64,000 nt of DNA, taken from NCBI RefSeq assembly GCF_000182645.1, contig NZ_ACQA01000001.1, positions 434,001-498,000 on the forward strand, read 5' to 3'. Position 1 is the stretch's first letter. Each line of letters opens with the position of its first letter. The stretch comes from Brucella intermedia LMG 3301. GTDB taxonomy: Bacteria > Pseudomonadota > Alphaproteobacteria > Rhizobiales > Rhizobiaceae. The position numbers were made by a program, and so were the translations under genes. Under the pieces are notes generated by a model, which saw nothing but the letters and a program-made list of their open reading frames with translations, had not been told where the DNA came from and did not search any database. Shown one piece after another: positions 19,542 to 28,788 of this stretch.

Positions 19542-20203
19542 GTCCTTGCTCCCGCCAGCCGGTAACCGACCCCGCGCACGGTTTCGATATAATCGGAGCC
19601 AAGCTTGGAGCGCAGGTGGTGGATATGCACTTCCACCGCGTTGCTCTCCACTTCCTCCTGCCAGCCGTAAAGCGCTTCCTCCAGCGAGGATTTGGAGAAG
19701 GTGGCGGCGGGCCGCTCCATCAAGGTGCGCAGGATCGAGAATTCGCGCCGGGTCAGCCGCACGGGTTCGCCATGGAAGCGCACCGACATCTCCGCCGGGT
19801 CCAGTTCCACGCCGCGCCATTCAAGCAGGGCATTGGCGCGTCCTGCGCCGCGCCGGGCGACGGCGCGCACGCGGGCCGCAAGCTCATGCAGGTCGAAGGG
19901 TTTGCCGACATAATCGTCCGCACCGGCATCGAGCCCCGCAATGCGCTCGGGCACCTGATCGCGCGCGGTCAGCAGCAGAACCGGCGTCTCGTCGCGTCCA
20001 CGCCGCATGGATTTCAGAATATCGAGGCCCGAGCCATCGGGCAGCATCAGGTCGAGCACCACCGCGTTATAGTTCTGCGCGGCAAGCGCTGCTTCCGCGT
20101 CGCAGCAGGTCGACACGGCATCCACGGTGAAACCGGCAAGCCCAAGCCCTACAGTCAGTCCGTCGAGAAGGATCGTGTCGTCTTCCACCACGAGTATGCG
20201 CAT
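19538..20203 (-). CDS. OmpR-family two-component response regulator
   Basis: A 221-aa regulator. The receiver has acidic residues E7-D9, phospho-acceptor D51 (NAVVLDLMLPDG) and K101 (DDYVGKPFD). The C-terminal winged helix (about 125-218) has LTRREFSILRTLMERP and VEVHIHHLRSKLG, placing it in the QseB/PmrA/TctD-like group. It is cotranscribed with the overlapping kinase gene and divergent from dsbD across 128 nt, so dsbD is a candidate target. FeuP-type regulators are similar; the exact subfamily is not settled here. Confidence 0.92.
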   Translation of the reverse strand: MRILVVEDDTILLDGLTVGLGLAGFTVDAVSTCCDAEAALAAQNYNAVVLDLMLPDGSGLDILKSMRRGRDETPVLLLTARDQVPERIAGLDAGADDYVGKPFDLHELAARVRAVARRGAGRANALLEWRGVELDPAEMSVRFHGEPVRLTRREFSILRTLMERPAATFSKSSLEEALYGWQEEVESNAVEVHIHHLRSKLGSDYIETVRGVGYRLAGART

Positions 20204-20331
20204 GAGTTCCTGTTTCTGCCTTTATTGATGTTTAACCCCGCACGGGCTTTTCCCTGCGCCAGCTTAAGGCTGCCTTAAGGTGGCGGGGACATTCGCCATT
20301 TGCAACATGATCAATTTGTCCGAATCGAATT

Positions 20332-22150
20332 ATGCGGAAAATCGTAATGCGTCTCCTTGCGGGCCTCGCCAGCTTGTTCATCGGTTTGCTCCTCGCACTC
20401 GCCCCGGCCTCGGCGGCAAACCCGCTGCCGGTCGATCAGGCATTCCGCCTGAGCGTATTGAAGGACACGGATGGCCGGCTGGTACTCAACTGGCAGATCG
20501 CGGACGGTTATTATCTTTATCGCGACCATATAGCGGCGAAGAACGGGCAGGGAAATCCGCTAGCCGTCGACACGCAGCCCGGACAGCCCAAGGACGACCC
20601 GAATTTTGGGCGGCTTGAAGTCTATTACACCCACGCCACGGCAAGCGTGAAGGCGGGTACAGAGCCGCTGGAACTCACCTATCAGGGCTGTCAGGAAGAT
20701 GGCATTTGCTACCGCCCGGAAACCAGGACGGTCGATCCGGTCACGCTCGCAGTTTCGAGCGAGAAGGGCCAAAAGGCCAAGCTGCTGGCGCAGACGCCGA
20801 CCTTCACACCGGCTGCGGGTGCCAGCCGCTCCGCAAAAGGCGGCATTTGCCCTTGCACCCGAAAAGGGCATGGTCGAGGGGCTGCTGGATCGCGGCGGCG
20901 CCGGGCTGGTGATCGCGGCATTTCTGGCTTTCGGCGTGCTGCTTGCTTTCACCCCTTGCGTCTTTCCCATCTACCCCATCCTTGCCGGAACGCTGGCGCG
21001 TGAAGGGGAGAAGCTGACCGCAAAACGCGGCTTCGTGCTTTCCGCCACCTATGTCGTCAGCCTGGCGCTGGGTTTTGCCGTAGTCGGCGCAATCGCAGGC
21101 TGGTCGGGACAGAACCTGCAGATGGTGCTGCAATCGAAATGGACAGCACTCGTGCTGGCAGGATTATTCGTGCTGCTGGCGCTCTCCATGTTCGGCCTCT
21201 TCCAGATACAGCTTCCCAATTCATGGGTCAGCGCGATTTCGTCGCGGACTGGTCCCCATGGCCAGCAGCGGGCAGGCTCCAAGCGGTCGGCCGCCATTCT
21301 CGGCTTTTCGTCCGTGCTGATCGTCGGCCCTTGCGTTACGGCGCCGCTTGCAGGCGCGCTTATCTATATCGCGCAGACCGCCAATGTCGCGCTTGGCGCT
21401 TCCGCGCTCTTTGCGCTCGGCATCGGCAAGGGATTGCCGCTTATTGCCTTCGCCACGCTTGGCGGGGGTACGCTTCCGCGTGCAGGCGCATGGATGGAAA
21501 CGGTAAAGCAGATTTTCGGCTTCGGTTTTCTGGCGACCGCGATCTTCATGGCGGCTCCCCTTCTGCCGCCGGGTGTCGATATGGTGCTGTGGGCGCTCCT
21601 GCTTTTCGGGGCCGCAAGTTTCGCATTCCTCAAAATTCCGGGACGCAGCGTCGTCGCCCGCACCATAGGCACGGCGGCATTCGTCTACGGCGTCATTTTG
21701 ATGCTCGGCGTGGCGTCGGGCGGAAAAGACCCGTTGCAACCGCTGGCCGCATTCGGTAACCGTGGCGGCAACCAGAATCTGGCCGCGCTGCAATTTGCGC
21801 CGGTCGAGACTGTTTCTTCCCTTCAGGAGAAACTTGGCGAGGCGCGCGGCGACAAGCCGACGCTTGTCTATTTCACGGCGGACTGGTGCGTAAGCTGTTC
21901 CACCGTGGAGCGCCGGGTTTTGCCCGACGCTGGCGTGAAGAAGGCGCTGGAAGGTTACCAGCTTGTCAAGGCGGATATTTCCGAGCTTACAGCGGGCAAT
22001 GCCGACCTGATGGCAAAGCTCGGCGTGGCCGGGCCGCCGACGATGATCTTCTTCAATCGCATCAGCAAGGAACCGGAGGGAACCAGACTGGTGGGCGATG
22101 TCACGACCGCCTCCATCGAACGTTCGGTCGGTCTTGTGAGCGCTGACTAG
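20332..22150 (+). pseudogene. dsbD: Thiol:disulfide interchange protein DsbD, split by a +1 frameshift
   Basis: DsbD carries electrons from cytoplasmic thioredoxin across the inner membrane to periplasmic oxidoreductases. The first frame has a signal peptide (about 1-28) and the N-terminal domain with its cysteine pair (GCQEDGICY). After SRSAK it shifts; the next frame continues with AFALAPEKG, the membrane core (FTPCVFPIYP, VGPCVTAPLAG) and the C-terminal thioredoxin domain (ADWCVSCSTVE). The break is at AAAA 20835-20838; with three As the frame is continuous and gives 605 aa, a normal DsbD. As written the protein would be truncated before its membrane part. The start could also be ATG 20347, which has GGA 8 nt upstream. 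Confidence 0.9.
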
Positions 22151-22242
22151 AGCATTTCCAGCAAAAGTGCGAAGCGGTTTTGCGTTGGATAATGCGTAAA
22201 GACAAAGAGATAGAGCATTTCCAATAGTTCTGGAGAATGCTC
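22149..22242. repeat. Rhizobial-type intergenic palindromic repeat (AGAGCATTTCC family)
   Basis: Begins AGAGCATTTCCAGCAAAAGTGCGAAGCGG and contains a second AGAGCATTTCC that pairs with GGAGAATGCTC. Similar units are at 27218, 38520, 40030, 49063 and 56244. It lies between dsbD and the L,D-transpeptidase gene. Confidence 0.65.
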
Positions 22243-22290
22243 CGGCAACAAAGGATGTAAGGATTTCAAGATGGCCCGGGGGCAAGAGAA

Positions 22291-23088
22291 TTGACTGTAT
22301 CGATTGACAAACAGAACGCGCGGAAATCACTGCTGCGGATGGCCGCGGTTGTCTGCCTGCCTTTTGTTGCCGCGGCATGCACGACCGCATCTGCGGAGCG
22401 GCCCATCGCCGTCACCATGCCGCAGCCGGTGGCCTTCAGGCCCGAGCCTGTTGCAGCCGAACCCGTGAGGCAGCCTGCGCCGGAAATGCAGACGGCGAAG
22501 AGTGAATATGAGACCATGTATGGCGCGGTGAACGACCGCGGCAATCTCATTCCCGCACTTGATGTCAGTAAGATCGCGGATCGCAATCTGCGTCGGGAAG
22601 TCGACTATGCCACGAACGAGCCGGTGGGCACGATCGTGGTTGATCCCTATGCGCGCTATCTCTATCTCGTGCAGCCGGGCGGCAAGGCAATCCGTTATTC
22701 GGTGGGGGTCGGTCGCGCTGGTCTGACTTTCTCAGGCGATGCCAAGGTTGCCTACAAGTCGCAATGGCCGCGCTGGACGCCGACTGCCAACATGATCAAG
22801 CGCAATCCGGAGCATTACGCAAAATACGCCAATGGTCTGGAGGGTGGCATCCGCAACCCGCTCGGTGCCCGTGCGCTCTATCTCTATCGCGATGGCAAGG
22901 ACACGCTTTACCGCATTCACGGCACCAACGAGCCATGGTCCGTCGGCAAGGCTGCGTCGTCCGGCTGCATCCGCCTCTACAATCAGGACATACTCGATCT
23001 CTACAAGCGCGCCAGCGCCGGTGCGCGTGTCGTGGTGTTGGATAAATCCCAGTCTGAAGCAAAGTCGGGCAAAGGAGCAAGCTCATGA
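22291..23088 (+). CDS. L,D-transpeptidase (YkuD/ErfK) lipoprotein
   Basis: About 265 aa, predicted outer-membrane or periplasmic lipoprotein that forms peptidoglycan or lipoprotein cross-links. A lipobox (VAAAC, Cys about 30) ends the signal sequence. The YkuD catalytic motif is HGTNEPWSVGKAASSGCIRL (His and Cys). The start is uncertain. The in-frame TTG at 22291 is given, but an ATG at 22271 has an excellent AAGGA site 7 nt upstream and would be in frame if the GGGGG run at 22278-22282 had one more G. Its stop overlaps the start of the DsbA-like gene (ATGA). Confidence 0.88.
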   Translation: MTVSIDKQNARKSLLRMAAVVCLPFVAAACTTASAERPIAVTMPQPVAFRPEPVAAEPVRQPAPEMQTAKSEYETMYGAVNDRGNLIPALDVSKIADRNLRREVDYATNEPVGTIVVDPYARYLYLVQPGGKAIRYSVGVGRAGLTFSGDAKVAYKSQWPRWTPTANMIKRNPEHYAKYANGLEGGIRNPLGARALYLYRDGKDTLYRIHGTNEPWSVGKAASSGCIRLYNQDILDLYKRASAGARVVVLDKSQSEAKSGKGASS

Positions 23089-23699
23089 TGAATCGTCGTC
23101 AGATACTGGCCGCAACGGCGGCGGGCGCCGCAACGATCGCGATTTCGGGTGGCGAGAGCCTCGCCCAGCGCGTTCCGACGGTTGCGGAAGTACTCTACGA
23201 CAAGGAAATCCCGGTTCTGGGCAATCCTAACGGCAATGTCACCATTGTCGAATATTTCGACTACCAGTGCCCTTACTGCAAGAAGGGGCATGCCGAACTG
23301 ATGCGCGTGGTCAGGAATGACGGCAATGTCCGCCTTGTCATGAAGGACTGGATCATCTTCGGCGACACGTCCGCCTATGCCGCGCGCCTCGTTCTGGCGG
23401 CGGAAAAATCCGGCAACTATGTAAAGGCGATGGAAGCGTTGATGGCGACGCCCGGTCGCCTTACGCCGGAACAGGTGGATGCGGCGCTGAAAAAGGGCGG
23501 ACTCGATCCGGCGAAGCTCAATGCGGCCTATAAGGCTGATTCCAAGCGCATCAATGCCGTTCTTGAGCGCAATATGGATCAGGGCGAAGCCTTCAATTTC
23601 GGTGGCACGCCTTCCTTCGTCATCGGCACCAAGCTCTATGGCGGAGTGATGAAGGAGCCGGAGCTGATCGAGGCGATCAAGGAAGCGCGAAAGTCTTGA
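23085..23699 (+). CDS. DsbA-family periplasmic thiol oxidoreductase
   Basis: A 204-aa thioredoxin-fold protein of the DsbA/Com1-like group. An N-terminal signal with NRRQIL looks Tat-like (about 1-28). The active site is CPYC (C62, C65), and a cis-proline loop is seen in GGTPSF near residue 177. AGGAG lies 7 nt before the ATG, inside the end of the preceding gene, so they are coupled. Placement next to dsbD suggests DsbD reduces it, possibly making it a disulfide isomerase or reductase and not an oxidase. Confidence 0.9.
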   Translation: MMNRRQILAATAAGAATIAISGGESLAQRVPTVAEVLYDKEIPVLGNPNGNVTIVEYFDYQCPYCKKGHAELMRVVRNDGNVRLVMKDWIIFGDTSAYAARLVLAAEKSGNYVKAMEALMATPGRLTPEQVDAALKKGGLDPAKLNAAYKADSKRINAVLERNMDQGEAFNFGGTPSFVIGTKLYGGVMKEPELIEAIKEARKS

Positions 23700-23715
23700 A
23701 CGGATACCGATGATG

Positions 23716-23744
23716 AAAGGGCGGAGTTGAAAGCTCCGCCCTTT
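23716..23744. terminator. Bidirectional Rho-independent terminator
   Basis: AAAGGGCGGAG (23716-23726) pairs perfectly with CTCCGCCCTTT (23734-23744) over a 7-nt loop. It lies between two convergent genes and has T residues on both sides. Confidence 0.8.
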
Positions 23745-23749
23745 CTCGT

Positions 23750-25195
23750 TCAAAACGGATAATGCTGCGGGCCTTCGATGGTGATCCAGCGCAGGTCGGT
23801 AAATTCGTTGATGACGGCCTTTCCGCCGAAACGGCCATAGCCGGAAGATTTCACGCCGCCGAAGGGCATCTGCGCTTCGTCTGCGACCGTCGGGCCATTG
23901 ATGTGGCAGATGCCGGTCGCAAGCTTTTTCGAAAGCGCCAGCGCCCGTTTCACATCCTGGCTGAAGATCGCGGATGAAAGGCCATATTCGGTGTCGTTGG
24001 CCACACGGATCGCCTCATCGGCATCCCTGACGCGGATGATGGGTTTCACCGGCCCGAAGGATTCCTGCGTATAAATGTTCATGTCGGGCGTCACGTGATC
24101 GATGATCGTCGCCTCGACGATGGAGCCTTCGCGCTTGCCGCCCGCCAGAACCTTGCCGCCTTTCGACACGGCATCCTGGATGAGCGCATCCATGCGCTCG
24201 GCGGATTTGAGATCGACCAGCGAACCGAGCACGACATTGCCGCGCGGATCACCGGCGGGAAGGGATTTTGCCTTGGCGGCAAGTTTTTGCGCAAAGGCAT
24301 CCGCCACCTTCTCATGCACGATAAAGCGTTCCGTGGACATGCAGATCTGGCCCTGATTCATGAAAGCGCCAAAAGCTGCCGCATCGACCGCCTGATCGAG
24401 ATCGGCATCCTCCAGCACGATGAAGGGCGCCTTGCCCCCCAGTTCCAGCAGCACGGGCTTGAGATGCTCTGCGGCCTGTTTGGCGATGATCTTGCCGACA
24501 TGGGTGGAGCCGGTGAAGTTGATGCGGCGGATGGACGGATGGGCAACAAGGGCGGCGACGATTTCCGGCGCGTCCTCGGGCGCATTGGAAATCACATTGA
24601 CCACACCGGCGGGGAAGCCAGCATCGTTGAGTGTCTTGACGATCAGGTGATGAACGCCGGGGCAGGATTCGGACGACCGCAGGATAACCGTGTTGCCGCA
24701 GGCGAGGGCGGCTGCAACGGCGCGCACGCCCAGAATGACCGGCGCATTCCAGGGCGCCATGCCAAGCACCACGCCAACCGGCTGGCGCACTGCCATGGAA
24801 ACGATGCCGGGCTTGTCCGAAGGGATGATCTCGCCGGTGATCTGCGTGGTGAGCGCTGCGGCTTCGCGCAGCACACCGGCGCCGAGGTGGACATTGAAGC
24901 CCGACCAAGGCGCGGTTGCGCCGGTTTCTTCAAGCATGAGGCGGATGAATTCATCGGCGCGGCTTTCCATCAGGTCAGCCGCCTTGTTCAGCAGTGCGCG
25001 ACGCTCGCCCGGCCCGGTTTCCGACCAGCTTTCAAAGGCTTTCGCGGCAGATTTCGCAACCGCATCGACATCGGCAAGGCTGGCCGCCGGCGCTGTGGTG
25101 GCGACCTTTCCGGTGACGGGGTCCTTGCGGTCGAATGTCTTGCCGGAAGCGGATGGTGTTTCCTTGCCATCGGTGATGAAGCCGATTGTCGTCAT
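23750..25195 (-). CDS. NAD(P)-dependent aldehyde dehydrogenase (vanillin/salicylaldehyde dehydrogenase-like)
   Basis: A 481-aa ALDH. The nucleotide and active-site segments are FTGSTHVGKIIAKQAAEHLK, ELGGKAPFIVLEDADLD (general-base Glu) and NQGQICMSTERF with the catalytic Cys. The C-terminal block MPFGGVKSSGYGRFGG is present. CMSTER, not CTATER, resembles aromatic aldehyde dehydrogenases such as Vdh and DoxF. No aromatic catabolism genes are adjacent, so the substrate is not fixed. It is divergent from ada. Confidence 0.85.
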   Translation of the reverse strand: MTTIGFITDGKETPSASGKTFDRKDPVTGKVATTAPAASLADVDAVAKSAAKAFESWSETGPGERRALLNKAADLMESRADEFIRLMLEETGATAPWSGFNVHLGAGVLREAAALTTQITGEIIPSDKPGIVSMAVRQPVGVVLGMAPWNAPVILGVRAVAAALACGNTVILRSSESCPGVHHLIVKTLNDAGFPAGVVNVISNAPEDAPEIVAALVAHPSIRRINFTGSTHVGKIIAKQAAEHLKPVLLELGGKAPFIVLEDADLDQAVDAAAFGAFMNQGQICMSTERFIVHEKVADAFAQKLAAKAKSLPAGDPRGNVVLGSLVDLKSAERMDALIQDAVSKGGKVLAGGKREGSIVEATIIDHVTPDMNIYTQESFGPVKPIIRVRDADEAIRVANDTEYGLSSAIFSQDVKRALALSKKLATGICHINGPTVADEAQMPFGGVKSSGYGRFGGKAVINEFTDLRWITIEGPQHYPF

Positions 25196-25371
25196 GGTCT
25201 TCTCCCTGTTTACCTTTCATATCATGGTATAAAAGCTGGAAGCTTGCATGTTCCTTATTTGTGAACAGACTGTGCAACGGCGCCGTTTCGAATTTGAAAG
25301 CAAGCAGCGGAGTGTAGTTTCGACGCGGTGGCATTAGCCTTCCTTCATGCTCATATTGAAGGAATACGGAC

Positions 25372-26458
25372 ATGAACCTGATGACCATGAAGACCCACGA
25401 CCCCGATGAAAGCCGCTGGCAGAAGGTGCTCGACCGCGACAAGGCGTCGGACGGGGCATTTGTCTATGCTGTGCGCACCACCGGCGTCTATTGCCGACCG
25501 TCCTGCCCGTCGCGGCGAGGAAAGCGCGAGAACGTGCAGTTCTTCGACGGTTGCGAGGACGCCGAACGCGCCGGGTTCCGGCCATGCATGCGCTGCAAGC
25601 CGCATCTGTCCGAAACGCTCGCGACGCAGAACAGCACCCGCTATGCCGAGATGGTGGCCTCTGCCTGCCGTTTCATCGAAACGGCGGAAGAAGTGCCATC
25701 GCTCGAAGAAATAGCGGCTTCAGTAAAGGCAAGCCCGGCCCATTTCCATCGCATATTCAAGGAGTTCACGGGACTGACCCCGAAAGCCTATGCGGATGCG
25801 CATCGCGCGCGGAAGATGCGGGCGGCGCTGGATGCGCCGGAAATCCGCGTAACCGACGCCATCTATGATGCCGGTTACAATTCCAGCAGCCGCTTCTATG
25901 AGGCTTCGGATGGAATTTTGGGAATGACTCCAAAGGCTTACAAGCAGGGCGGCAAGAATGCCGATATCCGTTTTGCCGTCGGCCAGTCGACGCTGGGTGC
26001 AGTGCTGGTGGCGGCAAGCGACAAGGGGCGTCTGCGCCATTTTGATGGGCGACGACCCGGAAGAACTGATCCGTGACCTGGAAAAGCGTTTTCCGCAGGC
26101 CAATCTCATCGGTGCGGACCGCGATTTCGAGGATATGGTTGCCGAGGTGGTCGGTTTCGTCGAAGCGCCGCGCATCGGGCTCGACCTGCCGCTTGATCTG
26201 CAAGGAACCGCGTTCCAGCAACGCGTCTGGCAGGCCTTGCGAGAAATTCCTGTCGGTAAAACAGTGAGTTATACAGAAATTGCCGAGCGCATCGGCGCAC
26301 CGAAATCGGTGCGTGCGGTGGCGCAGGCCTGCGCGGCGAACAAGATCGCGGTCGCGGTTCCGTGCCACCGCGTGGTGCGCAACGATGGCGGCCTTTCCGG
26401 CTATCGCTGGGGGGTCGAGCGCAAGCGCGATCTCCTGAAGCGGGAGGGCCAGGCATGA
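25372..26458 (+). pseudogene. ada: Ada methylphosphotriester/O6-methylguanine methyltransferase, split by a +1 frameshift
   Basis: Ada repairs alkylated DNA and activates its own regulon. The first frame holds the N-terminal zinc/methyl-acceptor domain (GVYCRPSC, FRPCMRCKPH) and the AraC-type HTH (PAHFHRIFKEFTGLTPKAYA). After LVAASDKG it shifts. The next frame carries on with VCAILMGDDPEELI and the methyltransferase domain with acceptor PCHRVVRNDGGLSGYRWG. The break is at GGGG 26025-26028; three Gs restore one 361-aa protein, the usual Ada length. As written the O6-methylguanine activity would be lost. It overlaps the next gene (ATGA), so they form an alkylation-repair operon. Confidence 0.92.
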
Positions 26459-27177
26459 ACAAAAATGAACCCACGCAGGGCCAGAATATTCCCGCCTATG
26501 AATGGCAAAAAATCGGCGCCGAACTCGACCAGTTCGGTGCCACAATTCTCGAAAACATAATTTCGCCACAGGATTGCCGCGAGATTGCCGCAGGTTATCA
26601 CACCTTGGCCGCATTTCGAACGGTGATTTCGATGCGAAAACACGGTTTTGGGCGCGGAGAATACAAATATTACGCAAATCCCATTCCTGCCTTAATTTGG
26701 AATCTGCGCCAGAAGCTCTATTTTCAGCTGGCTCCCATCGCCAATCGGTGGAGCGAAAGACTGGGATCGGATGTCCGGTTTCCGCCCACCCATGATGCCT
26801 TCCTGGAGCGGTGCCACGCGGCAGGGCAGACGCGTCCGACACCCCTCATCCTGCAATATGTAGAGGGCGATTATAATTGCCTGCATCAGGATATTTACGG
26901 CGATATCGCCTTTCCGTTGCAGGTGGCGATTTTGCTGTCCGAGCCGGAGAAGGATTTTACGGGCGGCGAATTCGTCCTGACCGAACAGCGCCCGCGCATG
27001 CAGAGCCGGGCCGAGGTCGTGCCGCTCCGGCAGGGCGACGGCGTGGTCTTCGCGGTCAATGACCGTCCGATGCAGGGCACGCGCGGGGATTATCGCGTCA
27101 AGATGCGGCACGGCGTCAGCCGCATCCGTTCCGGCAAGCGGCATACGCTGGGCATAATCTTTCACGATTCCAGATAG
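26455..27177 (+). CDS. 2OG-Fe(II) oxygenase, predicted oxidative DNA demethylase (Oxygenase-NA family)
   Basis: A 240-aa protein matching the family annotated as a 2-oxoglutarate/Fe(II) oxygenase acting on damaged DNA (PF09859 type, by memory). Diagnostic stretches are YRFGRGEY-like HGFGRGEYKYYA, CHAAGQTRPTPLILQY, and NCLHQDIYGDIAFPLQ with the HxD iron ligands H144/D146. GGEFVLTEQRPRMQSRAEVV follows, then a likely distal His H219 and 2OG-binding Arg R229 (RHTLGIIFHD). The start overlaps the ada stop, so direct coupling with Ada points to alkylation damage repair, as with AlkB. Activity itself is inferred. Confidence 0.87.
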   Translation: MNKNEPTQGQNIPAYEWQKIGAELDQFGATILENIISPQDCREIAAGYHTLAAFRTVISMRKHGFGRGEYKYYANPIPALIWNLRQKLYFQLAPIANRWSERLGSDVRFPPTHDAFLERCHAAGQTRPTPLILQYVEGDYNCLHQDIYGDIAFPLQVAILLSEPEKDFTGGEFVLTEQRPRMQSRAEVVPLRQGDGVVFAVNDRPMQGTRGDYRVKMRHGVSRIRSGKRHTLGIIFHDSR

Positions 27178-27217
27178 AGGTTGAAACCGGCGTTTCGATC
27201 GCCTTTGATCGCGACTG

Positions 27218-27320
27218 GAGCATGATTCCGAAAAGTGGGAACCGGTTTTCGGATAAAAACATGCTCAAACAAAAAGTTTGGAGCGGGATAATGGTTCAAC
27301 CTGAAAACATCACGCTCTAA
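27218..27320. repeat. Rhizobial-type mosaic intergenic repeat
   Basis: GGAGCATGATTCCGAAAAGTGGGAACCGGTTTTCGGATAAAAACATGCTC has complementary ends (GAGCATG / CATGCTC) and an inner dyad around CCGAAAA / TTTTCGG. It continues to CACGCTC. It lies between the oxygenase and ArsC-like genes and resembles rhizobial mosaic (RIME-like) elements. Confidence 0.7.
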
Positions 27321-27339
27321 GCGATCAAAGGAGTCGGAT

Positions 27340-27690
27340 ATGAGCGTGACCATCTACGGTATCAAGAACTGCGACACCATGAAGAAGGCGCGCACCTGGC
27401 TTGAAGACCATGGCATCGACTATGCGTTCCACGATTACAAGAAGGAAGGGCTGGACGGCGAAACGCTCGACCGCTTTCTGAAAAGCGTTCCGTGGGAGCA
27501 GTTGCTCAACCGCGCCGGAACGACATTTCGCAAACTGCCGGAGGAAGAACGCCAGAACGTTGACGCCGCCAGGGCGCGGGCACTGATGCTGGCGCAGCCT
27601 TCCATGGTCAAGCGCCCGGTTCTCGACAGGGATGGAAAGCTTACGGTCGGTTTCAAGCCGGACCAGTACGAAAACTTCTTCAAGCCTTGA
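27340..27690 (+). CDS. ArsC/Spx-family protein (YffB-like)
   Basis: A 116-aa thioredoxin-fold protein of the ArsC/Spx family. The N-terminal motif is YGIKNCDTMKKARTWLEDHG, with a single cysteine in the ArsC position. The C-terminal MVKRPVLDRDGKLTVGFKP matches the YffB group, in which KRP holds the conserved Arg. YffB proteins are glutathione-binding and not proven arsenate reductases. No other arsenic genes are nearby. It stands alone between a repeat and a FUSC gene. Confidence 0.88.
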   Translation: MSVTIYGIKNCDTMKKARTWLEDHGIDYAFHDYKKEGLDGETLDRFLKSVPWEQLLNRAGTTFRKLPEEERQNVDAARARALMLAQPSMVKRPVLDRDGKLTVGFKPDQYENFFKP

Positions 27691-27741
27691 GGCGGGAAAA
27701 TGCTGCCATAGATAGCTGCCGGTAAGCAGATGGAGAAATCG

Positions 27742-28782
27742 ATGCGGCAGCGCGCCAAGAAGGTCGTTCAGCAATGGTCTGCGAGCTGGCGCGATTCCCT
27801 GATCGCTTCCTTCGCAGGCGGCGTCGCATGGCTGATCTGCCAGTTGCTTCTGGACCAGCCGAAACCCGTTTTCGCCATGGTGACGGCGGTGATCTGTCTG
27901 GCGCCGAACCTGCCCAACCACGGCAAGCAGGCGATCGGCGTGGTCGTCGGCGTTACGACAGGCGTGCTGGTCGGGGAGCTTTCGCTGCTTCTGCCCGAAA
28001 CCGTTCCGGTCTTCCATACGAGCATCGTGACTTTCGTTGCCATGGTGCTGGCAACCTCTTTCGGCATGGCGCCTGCAATCGCCATCCAGTCGGGCGTTTC
28101 GGCCATTCTGGTTCTCGCCATGGGGCCGCAGGTCGCAGGCGTGACGCGGCTGGTCGATGTTCTGGTCGGCGCGGGCGTGGGCTTGCTGTTCAGCCAGATA
28201 TTGATGACACCGAGCCCGTTGCTTCTGATCGACAAGGCCGCTCGCGGCCTGCTCGACCGGCTGGCAAAGGGCCTGAAACAATCGGCCGTGGCGCTGGAAA
28301 AGCAGGACCCGGTGCGGGCGCAAAGTGCGATCAACCAGTTTACCTCGGCCCACCGGGCGGTGATCGCATTGGGCGACGGCATCGCACTGGCCCGCAGCAA
28401 TGCGCGCTGGTCGCTGCGCGGGCGGCTGGTGGCGCGCGAGGTCACGGAAATGGCGGGCCGTTATGATCGGCGCGGCATCCGTCTTTACGCATCGGCGCTG
28501 CTGTTTGGTGAAGCGCTGGGCAATGCGCTGCGCAAGAAGGAGGCACCGCCGCCGCCATGGTTGATGGAAGCCTTGCAGGTAGTCATTGCCAATTGCGAGC
28601 TGGAGGAAGGGCAGGAGCCGCGCCGGATCCCGTCCATGCCGAAGGATATTCCGTTCGGCTGGCGCGATTGCGCGCACCGGCTGTCGTCGGTTCAGGACAC
28701 GCTTCTGCACTTCCTGCATTCGGATATTCCCGACAGCGTACCGGTGCCTGCGCAGCGGCAAAAGGATGAAGCCGCGGCCTGA
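27742..28782 (+). CDS. FUSC-family inner membrane protein (aromatic acid exporter-like)
   Basis: About 346 aa. The N-terminal half has five to six membrane helices (FAGGVAWLICQLLL, VFAMVTAVICLAP, AIGVVVGVTTGVLVGELSLLL, and so on). The C-terminal half is a soluble helical domain, as in the FUSC/ArAE-like family of putative exporters. The start at 27742 has GGAG 6 nt upstream; ATG 27730 lacks a good site. The protein is half the size of E. coli AaeB, as in short alphaproteobacterial members. The substrate is unknown. It is convergent with the AadA-like gene. Confidence 0.8.
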   Translation: MRQRAKKVVQQWSASWRDSLIASFAGGVAWLICQLLLDQPKPVFAMVTAVICLAPNLPNHGKQAIGVVVGVTTGVLVGELSLLLPETVPVFHTSIVTFVAMVLATSFGMAPAIAIQSGVSAILVLAMGPQVAGVTRLVDVLVGAGVGLLFSQILMTPSPLLLIDKAARGLLDRLAKGLKQSAVALEKQDPVRAQSAINQFTSAHRAVIALGDGIALARSNARWSLRGRLVAREVTEMAGRYDRRGIRLYASALLFGEALGNALRKKEAPPPPWLMEALQVVIANCELEEGQEPRRIPSMPKDIPFGWRDCAHRLSSVQDTLLHFLHSDIPDSVPVPAQRQKDEAAA

Positions 28783-28788
28783 AGATTT

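Noticed and set aside
27325..28761. 478-aa minus-strand frame across the ArsC-like and FUSC genes
   Set aside because: Rich in His, Arg and Gln with no domain; both overlapped genes are recognised.
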